Source: Rhynchopus sp. YZ270_cl-10 | Taxonomy: Eukaryota > Euglenozoa > Diplonemea > Diplonemida > Diplonemidae | Assembly (NCBI GenBank): GCA_964035575.1 | Contig: OZ037834.1 | Coordinates: 961,598-1,025,597, forward strand | DNA length: 64,000 bases | Direction of reading: 5' to 3' | Part shown: positions 49,576 through 60,697 of the stretch, one piece after another | How positions within the stretch are numbered: position 1 is the stretch's first letter | Layout of the letters: each line of letters starts with the position of its first letter | Program-made: the position numbers and the translations under genes | The notes under the pieces: model-generated | What the model saw: the letters and a program-made list of their open reading frames with translations, nothing else | Told to the model about the DNA's origin: nothing | The model's database searches: none

Positions 49576-49965
49576 ATCTGAATTATGGATTGCTAAGGAT
49601 TTCCCAGCCATTCCATTCTGTGCTGGATTCCACCACTCTGTACTGGTGAGTCGCCAAGAAGCGGCAGCTGAGCACACTGGACATGCCCAGAAAGGAGATA
49701 AGTTGTGGGGCTGAAACGTGCTATCCCCAGCAAAAGGGTCTGGCACTTTTCGCGAGTGGAAGCAGTTCACACCTGGTTGAACGCAAAACCTACACCGGTC
49801 GGTGGGAGTCCTGTGTTGGTTCGGAAAACACATATTTTCACCCAAATTCCACTCTCAACTTGCCAACGAAACAGAACTGAGATCAAGTGGAGGAAATATT
49901 TTTTGGTTTTCATTTGCCTCAAAATCTCAGAAACCTGCAAAATCGTGAACATTCAAAAAGAAAAG

Positions 49966-50038
49966 CACCTCCCGCGGGGCTCGAACCCGCGACCACAAGG
50001 TTAAGGGCCTTGCGCTCTACCGACTGAGCTAGGGAGGC
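49966..50038 (-). tRNA. tRNA-Lys-CTT: tRNA-Lys(CTT) b, second unit
   Basis: Same as 20752-20824, including C33. Confidence 0.95.
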
Positions 50039-50144
50039 TCACATTCATTTAAACCAAAGAATCATTGTGGGGTGGTCATGCAGAAAAGTCTCTTGTCCTA
50101 AATTTGACCACCCCAGAGAAAAGGAAAGAAGGTAAAACTATTAG

Positions 50145-50217
50145 GCCCGTGTAGCCCAATGGATAAGGCGTTCGCTTCCTAAGCGAAAGATTGTGGGTTC
50201 GATCCCCACCATGGGTA
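50145..50217 (+). tRNA. tRNA-Arg-CCT: tRNA-Arg(CCT), second unit
   Basis: Same as 20931-21003. Confidence 0.95.
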
Positions 50218-50431
50218 TTCTCTTTTTCACTGGGAAGTGAAAATATGGAAAATGATTTTTCAAGATTCTCTCACCATCTTGGGATTTTGGTGACAACAAA
50301 GATATGGCAAAATACTTTCACAAAAATGCACTTTTCCAAACTTCTTCATCTTGGGATTTTGGTGGTCGAAAAGATGTGGAAATAATTTTTCTAAACAATT
50401 CCCAAGCAAGAAACTACCTAAATAAAAAGAG

Positions 50432-50503
50432 GGGCTCAGCAGGGAATCGAACCCTGGACCTCTCGCACCCGAAGCGAGAATCATGCCACTAGACCACTAA
50501 GCC
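50432..50503 (-). tRNA. tRNA-Pro-CGG: tRNA-Pro(CGG), second unit
   Basis: Same as 21218-21289. Confidence 0.95.
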
Positions 50504-50597
50504 ACTGATTATTTTCTTCATCCAGATTTACATGATGGCGTTAATATTCAAAAGTCAGAAATTCTTCTCTCCAAAACTTGGTCTAAAAAAAGGTATT

Positions 50598-50669
50598 TTC
50601 CGCTGCGGGGAATTGAACCCCGGTCTGCCGGGTGAGAGCCGGCTGTTCTAACCACTATACTACAGCGGA
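50598..50669 (-). tRNA. tRNA-Glu-CTC: tRNA-Glu(CTC), second unit
   Basis: Same as 21384-21455. Confidence 0.95.
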
Positions 50670-50759
50670 TCTGATAGTAGGCAAAACTATTATCTGCATG
50701 GGGACATCTTTTCGATCGTTGCATTGAACGAAAATGTGAAGGAAAGTTCAAAAAGAAAT

Positions 50760-50832
50760 TACAGCTAGTCGGGATTGAACCGACGATCTCTCGCGTGTGA
50801 GGCGAGCGTCCTAACCACTAGACGATAGCTGC
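50760..50832 (-). tRNA. tRNA-Val-CAC: tRNA-Val(CAC), second unit
   Basis: Same as 21546-21618. Confidence 0.95.
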
Positions 50833-50896
50833 TACAATAATGACCGGAACTGTTTTCCACAAGAGGTGGGTTTTCTGCGGAAAAATGGTAATAACG

Positions 50897-50978
50897 TGAC
50901 GAGAGTGGGGTTTGAACCCACGCCTCCGAAGAGACCAGGGCCTAAACCTGGCGCCTTAGACCGCTCGGCCATCTCGCC
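50897..50978 (-). tRNA. tRNA-Leu-TAG: tRNA-Leu(TAG), second unit
   Basis: Same as 21683-21764. Confidence 0.95.
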
Positions 50979-51037
50979 TTCCCAGTTTTTTATGACTTTT
51001 GCAAAGAACAGAAAATGGTTTGAGAAGGGAAAAAAGT

Positions 51038-51110
51038 CTCCTCCTGTTGGGTTCGAACCAACGACCTGCAGGTTAACAGCCTGACGCGCTACCGACTGCG
51101 CCAAGGAGGA
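51038..51110 (-). tRNA. tRNA-Asn-GTT: tRNA-Asn(GTT) b, second unit
   Basis: Same as 21824-21896. Confidence 0.95.
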
Positions 51111-51199
51111 CCTGACAAGTGTGCTTTTTGTGTTTTGCACAATCTTGAAAACAAAACAAAAGGGATAGATTGAAAATGAAAATGAAAAAGAATAACAAG

Positions 51200-51281
51200 T
51201 GACGAGAGTGGGGTTTGAACCCACGCCCCCGAAGGGACCAGGGCCTTAACCTGGCGCCTTAGACCACTCGGCCATCTCGCC
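51200..51281 (-). tRNA. tRNA-Leu-AAG: tRNA-Leu(AAG), second unit
   Basis: Same as 21986-22067. Confidence 0.95.
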
Positions 51282-51374
51282 TTCAATAAAAGCCAACAAG
51301 AATATGGAAGTGGGAATGCGTTTCAACCAGTCACAGAGGAGAATAACAAGGGACGAAACGGAGAAAAAGGAAAG

Positions 51375-51446
51375 TTCTCCTACGCGGATTCGAACCGCGG
51401 TCGCGAGATTCAGAGTCTCGAGTGCTAACCACTACACCATAGGAGA
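51375..51446 (-). tRNA. tRNA-Gln-CTG: tRNA-Gln(CTG), second unit
   Basis: Same as 22161-22232. Confidence 0.95.
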
Positions 51447-51538
51447 TACAATTCTGTCGCTTCCTTCTTTTTCTTTGGTACCAAAAAGAATCGAGATCTG
51501 GAAATATCACAACAGTGTTTCCAAGCCAAAAAAATGTT

Positions 51539-51611
51539 TGGAGATTGAGGGTATCGATCCCTCTACCTCTCGCATGCTGAGCGAGCGCTCTACCATTTGA
51601 GCTAAACCCCC
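51539..51611 (-). tRNA. tRNA-Ala-AGC: tRNA-Ala(AGC), second unit
   Basis: Same as 22325-22397, including C33. Confidence 0.94.
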
Positions 51612-51712
51612 TTACATTTCTTAAACGAATCTTTACAAGGTGGGGATGGAATTCAAAACCAAAAAGGGAGAAGTAACACTCAAGAGAAAATCTGGTCTTG
51701 AAACAAAAAGAG

Positions 51713-51784
51713 AGGGCACACCCGGGTTCGAACCAGGGACCGTTCGGACTGCAGCCGAATGCTCTACCACTGAGCTATATACCC
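51713..51784 (-). tRNA. tRNA-Cys-GCA: tRNA-Cys(GCA), second unit
   Basis: Same as 22499-22570. Confidence 0.95.
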
Positions 51785-51867
51785 TTCAATAATCATGCTT
51801 TGCGCTGAATACTATCAGTTCACTTTTCAACCAACTTCTGTGTGTTACACCACAAATAAGGAAAAAA

Positions 51868-51986
51868 GGATTCAAGCACCCGGACTTCCCAGCTGGTCAC
51901 CCACGCCAGTACTATCCAGGCCTGCTGGTGCTTAACTTCTCAAATCAGGCGGGATGAGGTGTATTCACCAGAGTATGGCCGAATCC
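51868..51986 (-). rRNA. 5S rRNA: 5S ribosomal RNA, copy c, second unit
   Basis: Same as 22654-22772. Confidence 0.97.
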
Positions 51987-52703
51987 AATAATGGGTCTGG
52001 GTGGAAAACCTTTGAAGAGCTTTTTATTTCTGAGCTTGTTTTTGCTTCACTTGTGCAAAAGGTCTTGGGTGTTGCATGGTACAGGAAACTTTATTTGTCT
52101 CCCCTGTTCCGCTGCACTCTGCATTAGGTCATTTCACCTAAAATAAGGCCAGTTTGCGATCTTCTTGGAGTATCTTGGTGTCCAGTACAGTGTTTCTGGC
52201 ATTGTGGACTTGCATGTTGTGCACACAGGGCAACTGCCTGGGAATTAGTCCCACTTCTTGCAACAGTTTAGCTATTTCGGCATCCCCAGCGCGCATGATA
52301 TTAAGCACAGGAGAATTTTTGGCTGCAGGTGCGCACGTCCCTTCTGGGGAGTATGGATGCCTCTTCCTCAGTTTTTGTTGTGCATTTTTGCACCTTTGCG
52401 CTCATCTCCATCTCACCAAAGGTGAAATTGTGAATGCTGTCATGCAGCATTCACATTCCAGCATGCTCCTGTAGGCTGAAGCACCGTCGGTGGTGTAGTC
52501 TCCCCTCATTTCTGCTCTCTGGATAGTGCAACAAACACAGGGATACAAGACAGGGAGCAGGTGCCTGTGTGCTCACAGGTCACCACTCAGTGGTCGATCC
52601 CTCTAGACCAGTGTGCTGGGTTTACTGGGTTTACTGGGTAACATGATGGTTTGTGTGATCACGTTTGTTTTGGTTTGTTTGTTTAAAAAGGCGGGTTTGT
52701 GCA

Positions 52704-52850
52704 AAGCACAGCACCGCTGCTGTCAAAAATTTCACTGTGCAAGCCAGCCGAAGCTAGTGCCACCAGTATCCCCTGCGCAGTGCAATGCAAGGGCCACTGG
52801 TGTGTCGACGCCCTTGTTGATCAGGTCAGACACCAGTAAGGTATGTAACC
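52704..52850 (-). ncRNA. U1: U1 snRNA, second unit
   Basis: Same as 23490-23636; the altered ACAUACCU arm is unchanged. Promoter element at 52892-52901. Confidence 0.87.
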
Positions 52851-52933
52851 TCTAGCTGAGTTTAACAACATGCAAAACTCCAACACCAGCAGGGAAGCAT
52901 AGTGGTTGTCAAGACTTAAAAACAGATGAGACA

Positions 52934-53037
52934 CAAAGGCCCCTTCAAAAATTATGCTTTCACTTAGTGGCTCTTACCCACGGTCATCTTTAGTAAAAGG
53001 CGAAAGATGAGTTCGATATGGGCAAGAACCGTGATAT
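52934..53037 (-). ncRNA. U5: U5 snRNA, second unit
   Basis: Same as 23720-23823; promoter element at 53079-53088. Confidence 0.92.
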
Positions 53038-53553
53038 GGCTCTGTTTTGTTCTATTGCTGTATGCACTTTGCTACACGTGGAAGCGTGTTGATAGCGAGG
53101 ATAGTGAGGTAACTATCGATCAAGATGTCCTTGAAGGTGAAAAAAGTCATGTGAAGCCTTTTTTAGGGTTTTTCTTAAAAACAAGCTGTAAGTGGAAGGG
53201 CTGTGCCTGGTACTCTTCCCTGCGCCATACAGGGGAGAGACAAAACAATACAAGAAGTATGTGACAATCATCGCAAGTGCTCATGCTGCACATGCCCAAC
53301 CTATGTCATCATCCAGCTTTGGTCTTGTGCCGAAGAAAACAATCTTCAACACGAATGCACTCAAAAACAGATCCTGTGTAGAGTACAGTCTTGCCCTTGT
53401 TTGTTCCACCTATCGGCTGCACAGATGTCTATAGGGAGGCACATTGGCGGTGGTAGTTTTGGTGTGTTAACTTTACGTGGTGTCTATATGTTACCACCCC
53501 AACACACTTCCCTGTGGACATAGCTTTGTGACACGACTGGGAGAAAAGGAGGT

Positions 53554-53696
53554 ATTCTTGCGCTCGGGATAATTCCATAAGCAATGACCAAATAGGGACG
53601 CTGTGGAGAGATTGCTGGTTGAAAACTACCCAATTCCCGCCATGGGCCGCTTCGGCGTTGCCACATTGGCAATTTGTGTAGCTGCTTCGGCGGCCT
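53554..53696 (+). ncRNA. U4: U4 snRNA, second unit
   Basis: Same as 24340-24482; promoter element at 53503-53512. Confidence 0.94.
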
Positions 53697-53848
53697 TGTT
53701 TTTACTAATAAGATTGATCATCACCTTCACTTACTTCCCTGTGACATGGGTGTGTAATCTGCTTGCCTTGTTGTTTCCTAGTAATATTGATCATAATCAT
53801 GCTTCCCTGTACATGGGTGTCGAATTCGGTATGGACTAAAAAGAAGTC

Positions 53849-54034
53849 ATACCTTCTCGGCCTTTTGGCTAAGATCAAGTGTATTATCTGTTCTTATCAG
53901 CTTAATATCTGATACAGTGCCTTGTGCACTGATGATATTAACGCAATTTCTCATTGGGGTGACGGGTCGCCAGGGCAACCTGGTCCGTTCACACATGTTG
54001 CCCTGGAGCTGCACAACATCCAGGAGTGGCATAC
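53849..54034 (+). ncRNA. U2: U2 snRNA, second unit
   Basis: Same as 24635-24820, again with GTATTA at the branch-binding site; promoter element at 53798-53807. Confidence 0.95.
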
Positions 54035-54302
54035 CCTCTTTTTTAACAAAACAAAAACAAACATACCATACATACCATACATACACAGTGGTTACCACTG
54101 TGATGTGGGTTATTAAAAACAGAGGTCGGAGCGAGCCTCTCAATGTCAGAGGCTTCAAAGCATTTCACGAGAAAACTCGCCCCTGTCCTTCTTCATCACT
54201 ATCACTTGACCGAACACTCCCTGCAAGGAAGCCTGTAAAAGGCGATGCTTAGGCAACAACACAGACACAGGGGGGGGGTGCTGGGTGGGAAAATATAAAA
54301 AA

Positions 54303-54627
54303 GGGTGCTTGCGTTGTGTGCTGGATCGGGACCACCAGTAAACTGGCAGCCCCACATCCAGTTCTAATATTTGAAGTGTGAAATAGAACGCAGTCAGAAT
54401 TAGTGTTACACGCTAATGTAAGAATAATCATCATGGGTAATATTCTGTACGAACGTACGGGATTTACATCATATGAAAGTAGTTCCGCCTTGGGCCATAT
54501 CAGGCCCAACAGCAGGACCGCATCATAAAAATTGTAAAGAATTTTCTTAAATAGAAAGGTCTTTTCAAGTTTTAGCTGTTGCTGAACGAGTTGTTTGGTT
54601 TCGAAGTAGCACACTAACTTAGCACCC
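54303..54627 (-). ncRNA. RNA-X copy 2, second unit
   Basis: Same as 25089-25413; promoter element at 54652-54685. Confidence 0.72.
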
Positions 54628-54748
54628 AAACATAGGGAGAGTATGGGAAAACAAGACAGGGTTGTCTTGTTGGAGGTGGGTCAGGGTGACACACACTTTG
54701 TACATGCATCATATGTGTGAATGTTTTTTCTCATGGTGACGTAAAAAA

Positions 54749-54860
54749 GGCCAGTCTCTTTCGAGGCTGGCCATGTTTGACAAAGTTGTGTGAGAAGAAT
54801 ATAATCTTCATGCTTCCATACCAATGAAGTACAGAAACTGTAGCTTTAGAAATCGTTGGT
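54749..54860 (-). ncRNA. SL RNA: Spliced-leader RNA copy 1, second unit
   Basis: Same as 25535-25646; element at 54902-54911. Confidence 0.94.
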
Positions 54861-55019
54861 TGCCCTTTTTCTTAACATTGCTCTAAGCACCAACATGTAC
54901 TGGTAAACATGCCACTTGTGGTGAATAATGTGGGTAGGAATGGTCTGGGCAACGTGGTGGGGTGTATCAACAACACATGTGTATGGTGATGTGGAAACAA
55001 TGTTCACATGGAAAAATGT

Positions 55020-55338
55020 AAAAAAGAAACGCTTCTCCAGTTCAAGCCATTGAGTTGGAAACACCCTCACTCTGCTCTGTGCTGCGATCCTTGAACTGTC
55101 CACTGCAGGAGTTATGAGCTGCTCTGTGAGACCAGCCTGGCCCGGTTCACCCCATTTCACTCTGATTGTTGCCCTGGTTTACACCAAGGCCGCAAACAGG
55201 ACAGTAGACTAACACGGACAACACATCAACACAGAAGTTGAAGGTGCCTTTGGTCCACCTCAAAGAGTGCCCAGTTCTGGAGAAGCTTGCCCCCCCAGAA
55301 GCTAGGGGTTTCAGGATGCAGCCAACACATCCCGGCTC
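55020..55338 (-). ncRNA. 7SL: 7SL RNA, second unit
   Basis: Same as 25806-26124; promoter element at 55363-55396. Confidence 0.87.
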
Positions 55339-55490
55339 AATAGATACCATATTGTCGGAATACAAGACAGGGTTGTCTAGTTGGAGGTGGGTCAGGTCAA
55401 AAACGTGGTTTTGAAGATCCTCACTTCTTGTGTGTGTTTTTTTTTGCTTTGCACAAAGACACACAAAGACAATCATGCTAACGTAAAAAA

Positions 55491-55601
55491 GGCCAGTCTC
55501 TTTCGAAACCGGCCATGTTTTGACAAAGTTGTGTGAGAAGAGTAATCTTCATGCTTCCATACCAATGAAGTACAGAAACTGTAGCTTTAGAAATCGTTGG
55601 T
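55491..55601 (-). ncRNA. SL RNA: Spliced-leader RNA copy 2, second unit
   Basis: Same as 26277-26387; element at 55643-55652. Confidence 0.93.
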
Positions 55602-55821
55602 TGCTCTTTTTCTCTACACAGCTTTCGACATGTATATGCTCAGGGAAGCATGCCAGTAGCATAAACCATATGGTCGTTTTTTGAAACCAATATTTCAATG
55701 GGTTACTGCAGCCTGCCACTTGCCACCTGTGGGTGATGGGCATGTCTGCACATATGTGTTGGTCTGGGAAGCATGAAGAAGACACCAGTGTAAAAAATAC
55801 GTGTGATCCGGGGGACAAAAA

Positions 55822-55926
55822 AAAAGTTGATACTTTCTCGATTAATGCGTGTCATCCTTGCGCAGGGACCATGCTAATCTTCTCTGTATCGATCCAATTT
55901 TAACGGATGTCCCATTTCTGGGGTCC
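55822..55926 (-). ncRNA. U6: U6 snRNA, second unit
   Basis: Same as 26608-26712; promoter element at 55951-55984. Confidence 0.96.
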
Positions 55927-56069
55927 AGTATATATGCACAAGGTGGTTGACAAGACAGGGGCCCCTTGTTGGAGTTGGGTCAGGGTCTGAATGTGGTTCT
56001 AAACTTCTGCTGTTGTTGTGTGGGTTTTTTTGCTTCTTGTGCACAAGACGATCGTGTTAACGTAAAAAA

Positions 56070-56180
56070 GGCCAGTCTCTTTCGAAACTGGCCATGTTTT
56101 GACAAAGTTGTGTGAGAAGAATAATCTTCATGCTTCCATACCAATGAAGTACAGAAACTGTAGCTTTAGAAATCGTTGGT
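56070..56180 (-). ncRNA. SL RNA: Spliced-leader RNA copy 3, second unit
   Basis: Same as 26856-26966; element at 56222-56231. Confidence 0.93.
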
Positions 56181-56488
56181 TGCCCTTTTTCTCTACAATG
56201 TTCTAAGTGCCAACATGTTCTGGGAATCATGCCATATGTATCATTATTATGGTGGGTTTTTTTTCTAACATAGCCGTAGAGTGGCTTATAAACATACCTA
56301 AGGATGCCCAATGTGCTCGAAAGTCCAAAAATCTTGGGAATACGGGATATTTGGGCTCATTTGAGTCAATTGCGTGGTCGTACAATTTAATCTGAGCATT
56401 ACACATATCCTAATCACCAAAATATTCGAAGAACATGGGAATCATGTGTGTTTTTTGGGTTTGCACAAGGTGATGTTAACGTAAAAAA

Positions 56489-56599
56489 GGCCAGTCTCTT
56501 TCGAAACTGGCCATGTTTTGACAAAGTTGTGTGAAGAATATAATCTTCATGCTTCCATACCAATGAAGTACAGAAACTGTAGCTTTAGAAATCGTTGGT
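56489..56599 (-). ncRNA. SL RNA: Spliced-leader RNA copy 4, second unit
   Basis: Same as 27275-27385; element at 56641-56650. Confidence 0.93.
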
Positions 56600-56922
56600 T
56601 GCCCTTTTTCTCTACAATGTTCTAGGTACCCACTTGTTCTGGGAAGCCTTCTGCCAATGTCTATAATACGGTTGCTTTTTCGTACCTGACATCTTGGTCA
56701 CTGTGAAGGTTCTACATAAAAATATCCTTAAGTGTGATCCTACAGAAGGATATTCGACAGAGTCAACAGTGGCTTCTGAAGGGGAACAAGTGTCACAAAT
56801 ATGGTTTTGCAGGCGATATAAAAATGGGGTGCAGTAAGCACTTGTGTGTTATGTCATGTGTGAATCGTGTGTGTTTTTGGGTTTGCTTCTTGTGCACAAG
56901 ACGATCATGCTAACGTAAAAAA

Positions 56923-57033
56923 GGCCAGTCTCTTTCGAGACTGGCCATGTTTGACAAAGTTGTGTGAGAAGATATAATCTTCATGCTTCCATACCAATGA
57001 AGTACAGAAACTGTAGCTTTAGAAATCGTTGGT
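56923..57033 (-). ncRNA. SL RNA: Spliced-leader RNA copy 5, second unit
   Basis: Same as 27709-27819; element at 57075-57084. Confidence 0.93.
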
Positions 57034-58428
57034 TGCCTTTTTTCTCTACAACGTTCTGAGTACAGACGTGTCCTGGGAAGCATGCCAGTAGTGTAAAAAA
57101 TATGATGGTTTTTTTGTACCTAACATCTTGTACACTGAGAAGGTTCTGCACAAGTGGAAGCCTATATAAGGATATTCATAAGAGTCAAAAGGGGCTTCTG
57201 AAGGGGTATATGGGTAGTATGAGCTCATATGAATCCATTAAAAGCGTCTATGGCATGATCTAAGCATCACATAATTTCTGAAATCAATACCAACCACAAT
57301 TTACGGCTATTTTTCCAGCAATAGCCGTATCATGGCTTATAACCATACCTAAGGATGTCCAATATGCTGGAAAAGTTAATAATCTTGGGTATATAGGGTT
57401 TTTGGGCACATTTGAGTCAATTGCGGGGTCTTACGATTTAATCTGAGCATCACACATATCCTAATCACCTATATAATCGAAAAACACATACAAAATGACC
57501 TACATAGCCGTAAAATGACCCAAATGTGCATATTCGGGTTGAAATTTCATTTTTTCGGAAAGTTTTTTTTTCTCAACAATTACATGGGTGAGTTCCGAGT
57601 ACATTATGGGGTCGTAAGTTTTTATTCAAGCATCACACATTATGTAGAATAATTTATGCCATACAATGTTACCAAAAAAAGTCGATTTTTGGTCACTTTT
57701 TCAAAAATATGAAAATTCGATTTTTGGGTACTAGATAGGTCTTTCCGGTGCAAAAACGACCGTTAAATGGATTCTCCGGGGTCCTAAGGCCCCAAAAATC
57801 ACTTTTGGACACACGGGCAATATCCCAGTATACCCTAGGAAATTGGTGGGAACCCAAAAATTGGCCTCAAAATCCGACCAAAACCAAGGTTTCTGTAGAG
57901 GTACATGTGAACCTCATGTGTGTTCTGGAGACCCATTTTGTTTTTAAAAGTGAATCTAAATAGCCAAAAATTTAAAACTCTTGTAGCGCATTCGGAATAG
58001 AGGGGGTATTCGCGAAAACCTGTGCGAAACATTTATCAATTCAGGTCTGACCCACATGGTCATGACCCCATATTTTGGGTGCGGAAAACACCCTATCTGT
58101 TGACCTACCGGCTTGTATGCCTGTATACCTGGTTGGGTCAACTTTTTGAAAATTTCCTGGGCCATATACCCTATTTGGGCCCCCTGAATCCATTGCGACA
58201 TCGTTTTTTCACATCCGAGTGAAAACTAATATATAGGATAACCCATGGGTATGGGTACCTCGCTCAATACCCCTAAAATCAGTGCTTTTGAAAATGACCT
58301 TATGGAAAAATGTATCCAAAATATTGAAACATGTTCTCCTGGCATCTGCAACACGATATTTTGGGCCCCCTGGGCCCCGGGGGCCCTACGGGCCCCCATA
58401 TTCGCGAAAAGTTGGGCATCCCAGCTAG
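57034..58428. repeat. Satellite remnants and degenerate repeats, second unit
   Basis: Same as 27820-29214; inverted satellite units at 57309-57479 and 57554-57654. No gene seen. Confidence 0.8.
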
Positions 58429-60697
58429 TGGGTCGGTACTGGGTATACAAACATCCCCCCAAAAAGTGAGATTTTGACCCCCCAAAAATGGCCATTTTTT
58501 TACTCCCCGGGACCTTCTCAGGTGTGTATTCGGACCCTCTCGTGGTCTTAAACCGGATTTTTGGGGCCCCCACACCCTGGAATACCCCCCATAGTGTCGT
58601 TTTTTCACCCGCAGGGCCGATTTTTTAGAAAAAAATTGGTTTTTAAGGAACAACATTTACCCTGCGACACCTTGAAAAACAGGTGATTTTTGCCTTTTTC
58701 AGTTGTGTGTGTGCAGTGCCGAATTCCCCAGGCTTGGTGAAAGTTGTGCCTCCAATACCCCTATGTGGGTTGGAAAAATCAAATAAAGATAAAATTTTGA
58801 GGCAGCCTGGGGGTGTGCTATGGTAAACAATTTGTGTGTGTAAAAATACCCCTAAAAAACACCCTAAAAATGGCTGTTTTTCGCCTATTTTTGGGGGTCG
58901 CCTGAGCTATTTTTTTTATTGTTTTGGCTTTTCCTGGGACCTGAAAATAGGGTCCTGGGCCCAATATGTCCCAATGAGGCCATTGGAATATCGATTTTTT
59001 CCAGATATGGGCCTCCTAGACCGAAATTTTTGATTTTGGTGTTGCAAAAATTTTCGAAAATCCTGAAAAGTGCCCAAAAACACGTAAAAACACGTGTATA
59101 GGCACACCCTATCGGCCCCCAGCATTGCCCAGGATTGTTGCAAATTTTCCCTGCATGGGGGCCCTCCGGGCCCCCTGGACCCATTGCGACCCGATTGGTT
59201 CACATTCCTGGAAAATTTGGTCCCTAAGACACATACGTGGTTAACATACCCCTGAAAAACACCCTATTTTTGACCCTAAAAAACACCCTATTTTTGACCC
59301 TGAAAACATGATTTTAGCAAATAGGGCAACTAGTTTGGTGATCCAGCGACCGACTCATGGGCCCAGTATGTCCAACAGGGCCATATGTTTGGTAAATTTT
59401 ACCGGGGGCAAGGGGATGTACAAAAAAAAAGTGGATTTTTTACCTTAAAAAAATGGCCAAAAATAGGCCAAAAATGGCCATTTTTCGGCCATGTGACCCC
59501 CACAGCAACCCTATATAGACCCCAAAAAACCTAATATTTTTTTCCCAGCGATGTGTCCTGGGGGCCCTTCGGGCCCCCAGGACACATCGCAACCCCGTTT
59601 TTTCAAAAAGTTGGCCCTACGGGCCAACTTTTTGAGGTGGCCTGTAGGGTGACCCCTTCAAAAAGCTGGAACCCGGATTTTGGGGTCAGGGGTCCCTTTA
59701 TGCACTTTTATGTATAAAAAAATGTCTGGGGCGAGAAAATGCAAATTTTTGCCTGCAAACACACTGCATACTACGACAGGACCATATTCCATCTTATCAG
59801 GAAAAATTTCGGAGGTGTTAGTCATAAAAACAATTTAAAATTTTTTGAAAAAACATGAGATCTGGATAAAAGTTTTGACTGTACCTGTGGAAGGTGGGAT
59901 TTTGCCTGTGTTTTGACTTTTTTTTTCAGTAAATAAACTTCTACTCATCTCCGGAGGCCGTCCGAGGTCGCAATTAACTCATTTTGACACTTTAGGGCCA
60001 TATACCGCCCGTTTTTTCAAAAAGTTGAAAATTTTGGCCCCCAGGATTGGGTACAGCGTGTACTGAACCCTGATTTTCGAAAAATCTCAACTTTTGAAAT
60101 TCGTCACTTATGGCAGCATGTATCTGACACCCAATTTTGACTTTTCCCGTGAATCCATTCTGGTGCATATACACTATCTGGCACCCCTGAGTCCATTGCG
60201 GGGTCGTTTTTTCAAAAAGTCGACCGGAGTAATACCTAATATGACCCTGGGTATAGCGTACCGTCTCAGAAACACCCCAAAATCAGTGTTTTTGAAGGGT
60301 TCTCACAGCTAAAATCGATGAAAAAATGTCAAAATCACTTTCCCGTGACCCAATAGCGTGAAATATGGCCCATGTGGGCCCCCAGGACCTATAACACCCC
60401 CAATCGGTCGATTCCATGCATATTTCACACCCCCAGATATATGTGCCCATGGGGTGCCAGACCCCAAAATCATGATTTTTTCATGATTTTTGGCCCGATG
60501 CACTGACCTGCAGGGCCATACCGTCTACCGGGGCAACCATATTTTTGAAAAATCGGCCTTGCATCGGGCCCAGTATGTCCCACAGGGTATGTTGCCCCAG
60601 ATTCAGGTCCCCGCACAAGCCAAACCAATATTTTAAAATCGATTTTTTTGAAAAAAATATTTTTGAAAAAAAATCGTGATTTTTGGGATTTTGGTGA

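Larger units (their letters stand above)
29215..58428. repeat. 29,214-bp tandem small-RNA unit, copy 2 (complete)
   Basis: Head-to-tail continuation of copy 1 with the same gene order, strands and spacing, and the same nine 401-bp subrepeats. The junction at 29214/29215 is seamless, with no spacer or insertion. Confidence 0.97.
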
